Shown here: positions 8,050 to 15,613 of the stretch, piece by piece
Numbering within the stretch: position 1 is the stretch's first letter
Layout: every line of letters starts with the position of its first letter
From: Parerythrobacter aestuarii
GTDB lineage: Bacteria > Pseudomonadota > Alphaproteobacteria > Sphingomonadales > Sphingomonadaceae
Assembly: GCF_030140925.1 (NCBI RefSeq)
Contig: NZ_JARBWD010000001.1
Coordinates: forward strand, 1,364,001 to 1,428,000
Length of the DNA stretch: 64,000 nucleotides
Direction of reading: 5' to 3'
Translations under genes and position numbers: made by a program
The notes under the pieces: model-generated
Database searches by the model: none
What the model saw: the letters and a program-made list of their open reading frames with translations, nothing else
Told to the model about the DNA's origin: nothing

Positions 8050-11000
8050 TGCCTGCCTATCGCCATATCGCCCTCGTGCTGGCCCTCGCGGTGTTCACCC
8101 TTGCCGTGTTCGGCGGGCAGATCCGCGCGGCCGAAGGCGAGAAGGCGGTCGAGCGCGACTACAGCCGCGTGATCGTGCCACCGGCCCCGGCGCGGCAGTC
8201 TGTGGCAGATATGGACGCCAAGTCCGAAGGCTGCGTCTCGTGCCACACCAAGTCCGATGCGCCGACCATGCATGTGACGCCTGCCGTCCGGCTCGGCTGC
8301 ACGGACTGCCACGGCGGCGATGCCAGCGTGCGCGGGAACCCGAACCTGCCGCATGATCACCCCGATTATGTCAGCGCGCGCGACCTCGCACATGTGCTGC
8401 CGAAATACCCGGAAAGCTGGCACTTCCCGTCCTCCGCCAACCCCAAGCAGAGCTACGCGCTGCTCAACCGCGAATCGCCGGAGTTCGTGAAGTTCATCAA
8501 CCCCAGCGACTATCGCGTCGCGCGCGAAGCCTGCGGGGCTTGCCACATCCAGACCATCGAAGCGGCTGAGCGCTCGATCATGGCGACCGGTGCTATGCTG
8601 TGGGGCGGGGCGAGCTACAACAACGGCATCCTGCCCTACAAGAACTACCTCCTCGGCGAGGCCTATACCCGCGAGGGCGAGCCGGCCAAGATCGTCGCCC
8701 CCGGTGACCCGCCGGGATTGGTCACGGAACGTCAGCAGGCACGCGGCGCGCTGGCTGAGCTGTATCCGCTGCCGACCTGGCACGTGATCCCGCCGGGTGA
8801 CGTCTTCCGGGTGTTCGAACGCGGTGGGCGCACGATCAATTCGCAGTTCCCGGAGATCGGCCTGCCCAACCCCTCGGGCCAGATCCAGCGGCTGGAGGAG
8901 CCGGGACGGCCCGATCTCAAGCAGTCCAACCGCGGCCCGGCCACCGGGCTGCGCGTCGCGATCCCGGCGCTCAATATCCACAAGACTCGGCTCAACGACC
9001 CCTTCATGTGGTTCATGGGCACCAATGAGCAGCCGGGCGACTATCGCCACTCGGGCTGCGCCAGCTGCCACGTCGTCTATGCCAACGATCGCGAGCCGCG
9101 CCATTCGCTGGGCTATGCCCAATACGGGCGTGACGGGCAGTCGATCACCGTCGACCCGACAATTGCCGGCAAGCTCGAGCCCGATGATCATGACGACGGT
9201 CACGGCGCGCTGCGCAAGCCCGGCGAGGACCATGACGATGGCGAGAAGGGCGGCAAGAAGGAGAAGGGCCACCCGCTGAAGCACGTTTTCACCCGGGCCA
9301 TTCCGACCTCGCAATGCATGGGCTGCCACATGCACCAGCCCAACGTCTTCCTGAACAGCTACCTCGGCTACACCATGTGGGATTACGAGAGCGACGCGCC
9401 CTTCATGTGGCCGAAGGAGCAGAAGTATCCCACCGCCGAGGAAGTGCGGACAATCCTCGACCGCAACCCTGAGGGCGCCGCGCCGCGCGGCAAGTGGGGC
9501 GATCTGGACTTCCTGCGCAATGTATATGACTTAAATCCTCAGCTGAAGGACACACAGTTCGCCGACTATCACGGCCACGGCTGGAATTTCCGTGCCATCT
9601 TCAAGCGCGACCGCGAGGGGAACCTGCTCGATGCGCAGGGCAATGTCGTCGCCCCCGACGATCCCGAGAAGTGGCGCAAGGAAGGCGAGGACACGTTCGT
9701 CCAGCCAGGCACCAATCCGGGCAAGACCGTCCACCTGATGTCGATCCACGCCGAGAAGGGCATGCAATGCGCTGACTGCCATTATGCGCAGGACAGTCAC
9801 GGCAACGGCCTCATCTATGGCGAGGTCGCCAATGCGATCGAGATCGGCTGCAAGGACTGCCACGGCACCGCCGATGCCTATCCCACGCTGCTGACCAGCG
9901 GCCCCGCAGCTCCGCCCAAGGGCAATGATCTCACGCTGCTGCGCAACCCCGATGGCAAGCGCCGCTTCGAATGGATCGATGATGCGGGGGGCAGGCGGAA
10001 GCTCATCCAGCGCTCGATCGTCGACCCGGATCTCGAATGGGAAGTGAGCCTGGTCAAGAACGTGGTCGATCCGGCCAGCCCGTTCTTCAACGCCAAGGCT
10101 GCACGGGCCAAGCTGATGAGCCGGGCCGGGGCGGAGACCGGCAAGTTCGAATTCGGGACCGGCATTGCCGAGGAAGACCGCGCCCACCGCGAGCCCGAGA
10201 TGGCGTGCTTCACCTGCCACCTGTCATGGACGACCAGCTGCGGCGGGTGTCACCTGCCGATCGAGGCCAACTGGAAGAGCAAGGTCCATCGCTACGAAGG
10301 CGAGACCACGCGCAATTTCGCGACTTACAACCCGCAGGTGGCGCGCGACCAGATGTTCCAGCTGGGCAAGCACCAGACCACCAAGGGCAACCAGACCGCG
10401 CCAGTGCGTTCCTCCAGCGCGCTGGTGCTGAGCTCGACCAATATCAACCGCGAGCGAATCTACATCCAGCAGCCGCCGGTCTCAGCCATCGGCTTCTCGA
10501 GCCAGGCCTTCGCGCCGCATTTCCCGCACACGGTCCGCAAGACCGAGACCAAGACCTGCTCCGACTGCCACCTGTCCGACAAGGACGATAACAACGCCAT
10601 CATGGCGCAGCTGCTGTTGCTCGGCACCAATTACGTCAATTTCACCGGGCTCAACGCCTGGACCGGGCAGGAAGGCGGCTTCTCCGCCATCCGCGTGACC
10701 GAGTGGGAGGAACCGCAAGCGGTGCTCGGCTCCTACCTGCACAAATACGCTTACCCGGACTACTATCGCCAGTTCGTCGAGGACAATGGCCGCGAGCTCA
10801 AGGACTGGACGCGCGGCAAGACTTTCGACGAGGACCTTGGCGGCGAGACCCGCGCCTTCGAACAATTCGCCAATGTCCACGAAGGCACCAGCGATCGGGT
10901 CGGCTGCCTGCAATTGCGCGGCGAATACATGTTCGTGGCCGAAGGGAAGGGCGGCTTCCGCGTCTATGACGTCGCTTCGATCGCCAACAAGGGCGTGTCG

Positions 11001-12086
11001 GAACGGATCATCACCGCACCGTTTTCGCCGCTGGGGCACAACACGCGGGTGAAGACCACCAATGCCACCTGCATGGCGCTGGCGACCAACCAGCCGATCA
11101 ACCCGCTACGCAATACCGAGGCGATGCGGCAGGCGAACCAGGAGCAGCCGTTCCTGCCGATCTATTCCTACGCTGTAGTGACCGATGCGGTGGAGGGGCT
11201 GGTGCTGGTCGACGTCAACACGCTGGCAGACGGGGAATTCCGAAACAACCGGCTCCGGCGCGAGAAATTCGCCGATGGAGCCGATGCATGGAACCCCGAT
11301 GGCGTACTCGCCGGTGCGCGGCACGTGCAGCTTGCAGGCGAGGTTGCCTATATCACCGCCGATGTCGGATTGGTGGTGGTCGACCTTTCGAACCCGCTCG
11401 ATCCGCAGTTGGCGGCTGTGCGCGAGCTCCCCGATGCCCGCGCCAGCGCGATCCAGTTCCGTTACCTTTGGGTGACCGATGCCGAGGGACTCAAACTGTT
11501 CGACGTGACCAAGCTGCGTGATCCCGTAGCGGTGCCTGAAGCGAGTGTGCCGCTGGCCGATGCGCGGCGGCTATACCTCGCCCGAACCTACGCCTATGTC
11601 GCGGCCAAGCAAGAAGGGCTGGCGATCATCAACATCACCAATCCGCTGAAGCCCAGCGTGTTTGCCAAGGTGACGCTAGACGGGCGGCTCAACGATGCCG
11701 AGGACGTGATCGTCGCCTCCACCAATGCCTCGCTGTTCGCCTATGTCGCGGATGGCCGCAACGGGCTGAAGGTGCTGCAGCTGACCAGCCCTGACAGCCA
11801 ACCCAATTTCTACGGCTTCAGCCCGTCGCCAGCACCCGAGCTGATCGCCTGGGCGACGACGCCCGATCCGGCAATCTCGCTCAGCAAGGGGCTCGACCGC
11901 GACCGCGCGGTCGATGAGACCGGTGGCCAGATTGCGGTGTTCGGCCGGCTCGGCTCGCGGCCCTTCAAGCGCGACGAGATGGAAAAGCTGTTCCTCACGA
12001 AGTCAGGCGTGCCGTGGAAGGTCTCGGACGAGCCGGATCTGAGCGCATGGGTCAGCGACGGGGTGCCCTACAAGACCTCGCCCTGA
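8049..12086 (+). CDS. Exported decahaem cytochrome c fused to an LVIVD-repeat beta-propeller
   Basis: A protein of 1345 residues with a signal peptide (core LVLALAVFTLAVFGG). Ten CXXCH motifs start near residues 62, 84, 162, 337, 423, 574, 601, 720, 731 and 837. From about residue 935 the haem motifs stop and LVIVD-type repeats follow, such as GGFRVYDVAS, VGLVVVDLSNP, EGLKLFDVTK, EGLAIINITNP and NGLKVLQLTSP; these are known to build beta-propellers. Between haems 4 and 5 lies an Asp/His/Lys-rich linker (about residues 376-412). ATG at 8049 is chosen because it directly overlaps the preceding stop. It ends 6 bases from the convergent phosphodiesterase gene. A periplasmic or cell-surface electron carrier is likely; donor and acceptor are unknown. 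Confidence 0.9.
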   Translation: MPAYRHIALVLALAVFTLAVFGGQIRAAEGEKAVERDYSRVIVPPAPARQSVADMDAKSEGCVSCHTKSDAPTMHVTPAVRLGCTDCHGGDASVRGNPNLPHDHPDYVSARDLAHVLPKYPESWHFPSSANPKQSYALLNRESPEFVKFINPSDYRVAREACGACHIQTIEAAERSIMATGAMLWGGASYNNGILPYKNYLLGEAYTREGEPAKIVAPGDPPGLVTERQQARGALAELYPLPTWHVIPPGDVFRVFERGGRTINSQFPEIGLPNPSGQIQRLEEPGRPDLKQSNRGPATGLRVAIPALNIHKTRLNDPFMWFMGTNEQPGDYRHSGCASCHVVYANDREPRHSLGYAQYGRDGQSITVDPTIAGKLEPDDHDDGHGALRKPGEDHDDGEKGGKKEKGHPLKHVFTRAIPTSQCMGCHMHQPNVFLNSYLGYTMWDYESDAPFMWPKEQKYPTAEEVRTILDRNPEGAAPRGKWGDLDFLRNVYDLNPQLKDTQFADYHGHGWNFRAIFKRDREGNLLDAQGNVVAPDDPEKWRKEGEDTFVQPGTNPGKTVHLMSIHAEKGMQCADCHYAQDSHGNGLIYGEVANAIEIGCKDCHGTADAYPTLLTSGPAAPPKGNDLTLLRNPDGKRRFEWIDDAGGRRKLIQRSIVDPDLEWEVSLVKNVVDPASPFFNAKAARAKLMSRAGAETGKFEFGTGIAEEDRAHREPEMACFTCHLSWTTSCGGCHLPIEANWKSKVHRYEGETTRNFATYNPQVARDQMFQLGKHQTTKGNQTAPVRSSSALVLSSTNINRERIYIQQPPVSAIGFSSQAFAPHFPHTVRKTETKTCSDCHLSDKDDNNAIMAQLLLLGTNYVNFTGLNAWTGQEGGFSAIRVTEWEEPQAVLGSYLHKYAYPDYYRQFVEDNGRELKDWTRGKTFDEDLGGETRAFEQFANVHEGTSDRVGCLQLRGEYMFVAEGKGGFRVYDVASIANKGVSERIITAPFSPLGHNTRVKTTNATCMALATNQPINPLRNTEAMRQANQEQPFLPIYSYAVVTDAVEGLVLVDVNTLADGEFRNNRLRREKFADGADAWNPDGVLAGARHVQLAGEVAYITADVGLVVVDLSNPLDPQLAAVRELPDARASAIQFRYLWVTDAEGLKLFDVTKLRDPVAVPEASVPLADARRLYLARTYAYVAAKQEGLAIINITNPLKPSVFAKVTLDGRLNDAEDVIVASTNASLFAYVADGRNGLKVLQLTSPDSQPNFYGFSPSPAPELIAWATTPDPAISLSKGLDRDRAVDETGGQIAVFGRLGSRPFKRDEMEKLFLTKSGVPWKVSDEPDLSAWVSDGVPYKTSP

Positions 12087-12092
12087 CGCGTT

Positions 12093-12941
12093 CTACTCGC
12101 GCTCGGCGAACATCTCGAACATCATTGGTTGCAGGTGCGGCTCGTAGGTCGCCAGCGTCTTCCACTCGCCAACGAATTGGTGATGGGTCACCAGCTGGCC
12201 GTCATGCCATCGGTGCAGGGCATAGCCCGGCGGCTCCTTCGACACGAGATCGCGCCGGTCGGGGTGATCCTTGTCCACCGGTCGCAAGTCGAGCGCGATG
12301 GTCGGGGCGACCGAAGGCGTGACGCTGAGCGGAATCCCGCGAAAACTGGTGTAGAACGGGCGGTGCAAATGCCCGCAGCGGATCGCTGCGATCTGGTGCT
12401 GGCCGGTCACCACTTCGCCGAAGCGGGCGATCCACGCTTCATCGGGGCTCGGGTCCATCCAGTCGATGCCTGAGATCACCGGCGGGTGGTGCATGAAGAT
12501 CAGAGTCGGTGTGTCCGGCTGCTCGGTCAGACGGTCTGCCAGCCACTGCGCCCGGTTGTCGCAGAAGGCACCGCCGTGGCGGCCCGGCTCGAAAGTGTCG
12601 AGGCAGATGACCCGTAGCCCCTCGCGCTCGATCACATAGTGGACGAATTCGCCGTCTTCCGGACAATCCGGGAATGCCTTGCGCAGTGCACCGCGGTTGT
12701 CGTGGTTGCCGGCCATGGGGAACACCGGGAAGGGGCAATCGGCAAAGGGCGCAGCGAGCAAGCTATAGCTTTCCGCGTCACCATGCTCGGTCAGGTCGCC
12801 GGTCAGCAGCAGCAAATCGGGCGTGTTGGGGTGGCCGAGCAGGTAGTCGAGCGTGGTGCGATAGCGGCGATAATTCATCTCCGCTTCCCCGGCACCGCGC
12901 TCAAAGCCGATATGGATGTCGGTCAGTTGCGCGATCAACAT
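12093..12941 (-). CDS. Metallophosphoesterase, CpdA-like cyclic nucleotide phosphodiesterase candidate
   Basis: A 282-residue calcineurin-like phosphoesterase. The dinuclear-metal motifs are complete and in order: TDIHIG near the N-terminus, TGDLTEHG, AGNHDN, MHHPP and CGHLHRP. This pattern and length fit the class III cAMP phosphodiesterase (CpdA) and GpdQ group. It is the last gene of the minus-strand operon after the flavoprotein, membrane cytochrome and FHA-decahaem genes, starting 19 bases after the last of them. Since the operon's first gene carries two cNMP-binding domains and an adenylate cyclase lies at the other end of the locus, cAMP hydrolysis is the most coherent role. Substrate specificity is inferred, because related enzymes also hydrolyse phosphodiesters of other alcohols. 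Confidence 0.75.
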   Translation of the reverse strand: MLIAQLTDIHIGFERGAGEAEMNYRRYRTTLDYLLGHPNTPDLLLLTGDLTEHGDAESYSLLAAPFADCPFPVFPMAGNHDNRGALRKAFPDCPEDGEFVHYVIEREGLRVICLDTFEPGRHGGAFCDNRAQWLADRLTEQPDTPTLIFMHHPPVISGIDWMDPSPDEAWIARFGEVVTGQHQIAAIRCGHLHRPFYTSFRGIPLSVTPSVAPTIALDLRPVDKDHPDRRDLVSKEPPGYALHRWHDGQLVTHHQFVGEWKTLATYEPHLQPMMFEMFAERE

Positions 12942-12960
12942 GGCCTGCTCCCTCCCGCCA

Positions 12961-14721
12961 TCACTGCCTCATCCGTTCGAGTATGGCGACGATGTCGCGG
13001 CGCTTGTCCGGGTGGTCCTTGGGGGCAGGGCCGTTGGGTTTGTGATAGGAATGGCACATTGCGCAGCTCGAAGGGACTTCTGCCTTCACCGCATCCTCGC
13101 CCAGATGGCAATCGCGGCATATTGCGAGACCGGGCAGCAGCAAGTCCTCCGAAGTCTTTGACTTTTCTGCATTGTGGCAGTCGGCGCATTCCTCTTCCTT
13201 GTGCGCGTCGTGGCTGAAGGCACCATGCATCAGGAAACGGTCGGGCAGGTTGACCGGCATTACGTCGGGCCGCCCGTTCTTCGTCGCGGGCAAGTGGCAT
13301 TCGCCGCACACGCCACCCGCTGCCAGCGCGCGGTTGACGCCGACCAGCGATCCGCCGGGGCGACCGAAGTTGGAGTAATACCGCCCGCCTTGGGCGAATT
13401 CACCGGGACGCTTGCGTCCGGTAGCGACGGGCGGGCGCGGCGCACGGTCCATGGCCAGTAACTGCGCACGCATCTGCGCGACGTCACCATGGCGCAGGGT
13501 GCGGAATATGCCGCCGACACGGTCGAACACCAAGCTGTGGCAGCTCTCGCAATTGTCCTCCATCTCGATGGGCTTGAAACCGATCCCGTCGGGATTGGGG
13601 GTGTGGCAATTGGAACAGGTGAGGGGCTCGCCATAACCGCGACCGCGCCCCAGGCTGATTGCCATCCTCGCCGCACCACCTTGCGCTGCAAGATGGATGT
13701 CGTGCGGGAATTTCAGCCCGTTCATTTCGCGCGGCTGGTCGGCCAGCGAGATTCGCACCGGATCTTCCTGCATCAGCCTGGTGAAGACCGCCGGCTTGAA
13801 CTGAGGGTGGGCAGTGCCGAAATCGCTGGCATTGCCGAGCGCGGTATCAGTGAGGCGCGTATCGAGGCTGTCATGGCATTCGGCGCAGAACATCTGGCTC
13901 GCCGGTTCCATCCGGGTCGGGCCTTCATGCTCGGTGTGGCAGGTGGTGCAGGCTCCGGGGCCTTCCTTGCCGAAGACGCCAGCGATCTTCCACAGCAAGG
14001 CATCGCCGGTGCCAAACGGCGCGCGTCCCCTGGCAATCCGCGGAGCCTCAGCATGGTCGGCGGTCTCTTCATGGCATGAGAGACAGGTCTCGTCGCGGAC
14101 CGACACGAAAGCATCAACATGGCAGGCCTCGCAATTGTCCTCCAGCCCATGATGGGCCAGGCTGAGGCTGCCAGTGCTCCAGCTGGCGTCCAGCGCGACC
14201 TGGCCCGGCTCATCATAGTCGGAATCTATCCGTTCGCGGGTCAGGTGGGTGAAAACGGGGACGGCCAGCAGTACCAGCAGGATCGCAAGCGAGAACGCCC
14301 ATGACAGCGCACGCTTGCTCGGCAGTGCACTGGCCAGCGCGAAACTGCGCAAGACATCCACACTGGCGGCATCGCCCTCAGCCTGGCGGACGGTGATGCC
14401 GATGGTACCATCGTCTTCCTGCGCGATCACCAGTCGGGAAGAACCCAACTCCAGCTCTGCCCCTTCGACCGGATCGACGCTTGCGGAAGTGACTGTCCGG
14501 CCATCTAAGCCGAAACCGAGCGTGCCGACAGACTCGACTGCCAGCTTTCCACCAGCCGCTGGCTCGATGGTGACATGCCGCTGTTCGACGGCAAGGTCGG
14601 GCAAGTGGATATCGTTTTCGGCCGCGCGGCCGATGGTCAGCGCACCTTTCTCGATCTCGCGTTCGCGCACGATTTCGCGCCCTGAGGCGGTGTGATCGAT
14701 TGTGCGGATCAAAAACGCCAT
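12961..14721 (-). CDS. FHA domain - transmembrane - decahaem cytochrome c fusion
   Basis: A 586-residue protein with an unusual layout. Residues about 5-100 form an FHA-like phosphothreonine-binding domain (LTIGRAAENDIHLPD, then the conserved VEQRHVTI). A single membrane helix follows (about 137-160, WAFSLAILLVLLAVPVF), then a long region with ten CXXCH motifs: CEACH, CLSCH, CTTCH, CAECH, CSNCH, CESCH, CGECH, CADCH, CRDCH and CAMCH. With no cleaved signal, the FHA domain would face the cytoplasm and the haems the periplasm. ATG at 14721 is preferred over an upstream in-frame start because it follows GAGG at good spacing and begins 10 bases after the preceding gene ends. It probably accepts electrons from the membrane cytochrome encoded just upstream. 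Confidence 0.88.
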   Translation of the reverse strand: MAFLIRTIDHTASGREIVREREIEKGALTIGRAAENDIHLPDLAVEQRHVTIEPAAGGKLAVESVGTLGFGLDGRTVTSASVDPVEGAELELGSSRLVIAQEDDGTIGITVRQAEGDAASVDVLRSFALASALPSKRALSWAFSLAILLVLLAVPVFTHLTRERIDSDYDEPGQVALDASWSTGSLSLAHHGLEDNCEACHVDAFVSVRDETCLSCHEETADHAEAPRIARGRAPFGTGDALLWKIAGVFGKEGPGACTTCHTEHEGPTRMEPASQMFCAECHDSLDTRLTDTALGNASDFGTAHPQFKPAVFTRLMQEDPVRISLADQPREMNGLKFPHDIHLAAQGGAARMAISLGRGRGYGEPLTCSNCHTPNPDGIGFKPIEMEDNCESCHSLVFDRVGGIFRTLRHGDVAQMRAQLLAMDRAPRPPVATGRKRPGEFAQGGRYYSNFGRPGGSLVGVNRALAAGGVCGECHLPATKNGRPDVMPVNLPDRFLMHGAFSHDAHKEEECADCHNAEKSKTSEDLLLPGLAICRDCHLGEDAVKAEVPSSCAMCHSYHKPNGPAPKDHPDKRRDIVAILERMRQ

Positions 14722-14731
14722 TTCTGCCGCC

Positions 14732-15613
14732 TCACCAGTAGTAGAACACGCTGACAACATGCGCGGTCAGCGCGGCCAGCAAGGCGATGGTGGCGGGGAC
14801 ATGCACGAACAGCCACACCTCGAGCAGGGCCTTGGTGCGCAGCTGGCGGCGAATCTGGCCGAGCTGGGCGGCACGGCGGCGGAGCAGGGCACGGACGCGG
14901 TCTAGTGGGTCGGCGCCATCGCCCTGCAAGCGATAATTCTCCGGCAATGCTTCGAGTGCGTGCGTGGTTGCGCAGCGGGGATAGCGCCCGGTCAGGCGAG
15001 CCCACGCGCTGTGGGCGAAAGTATCCTGATCCAGCGCAGCGATTACGAGATCAGTCTGGTCCCGCTCAAGCGGCTGGGCTGCTTGCTCCAGCTGCCGGTC
15101 GATCGCGGCCAGCGCCTCGACCATCTGGGCGCGAGTCATTTCCTTGCGGTTCGAACTGAGCTGTGTCGGCAGCAAGGCATAGGCCGTGACACCATAGATC
15201 CCAGAAATGATGACGATAATCATCAATGCCCAGGCCAGCGTATGGACATTCCAGCCGAGTTGGAAGCCGGTGTGCAGCGTACCGATCACGATCAGCGCGA
15301 GGCCGAGATAGACATGCGCAGAGGTCCACGCCTTCAGGCTCCAGCGACCTTCGGTGATGTTGCGCTTGCGGATGCCCAGCAGGCTCAGCCACACGATCAG
15401 CAGCAAGCCGATCGTACCGAGGGTATAGCCGTACCAGCTGCCGCCATTGTGGCGCGGTTCCACGTCGACCAGTGCGTAACTGAGGAAGGCCACAACGCAC
15501 AGCGCCGTCGCAATCTTGAGCCAGCGCCAGCGCCGATGCTTGAGGAAGCTGACATGGTCGGCATCGCGCCGCCGCTCGTCCTCGCGAAACCGTCCCTGCG
15601 ATACGCTGGCCAT
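14732..15613 (-). CDS. Polytopic membrane protein, probable b-type cytochrome
   Basis: A 293-residue membrane protein with about five hydrophobic helices: four in the first 150 residues and one at the C-terminus. Histidines lie in membrane segments or at their ends, for example SAHVYLGLALIVIGTLHTGF, then WNVHTLAWAL, and FVHVPATIALLAALTAHVV at the C-terminus. Paired His residues of this kind are typical haem b ligands in ferric-reductase-like and b561-like membrane electron carriers. A soluble loop of about 90 residues separates the two hydrophobic parts. The ATG overlaps the stop of the flavoprotein gene by one base (TAATG). The natural role is to carry electrons from the cytoplasmic ferredoxin domain to quinone or to the periplasmic decahaem domain; haem content is inferred. 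Confidence 0.72.
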   Translation of the reverse strand: MASVSQGRFREDERRRDADHVSFLKHRRWRWLKIATALCVVAFLSYALVDVEPRHNGGSWYGYTLGTIGLLLIVWLSLLGIRKRNITEGRWSLKAWTSAHVYLGLALIVIGTLHTGFQLGWNVHTLAWALMIIVIISGIYGVTAYALLPTQLSSNRKEMTRAQMVEALAAIDRQLEQAAQPLERDQTDLVIAALDQDTFAHSAWARLTGRYPRCATTHALEALPENYRLQGDGADPLDRVRALLRRRAAQLGQIRRQLRTKALLEVWLFVHVPATIALLAALTAHVVSVFYYW

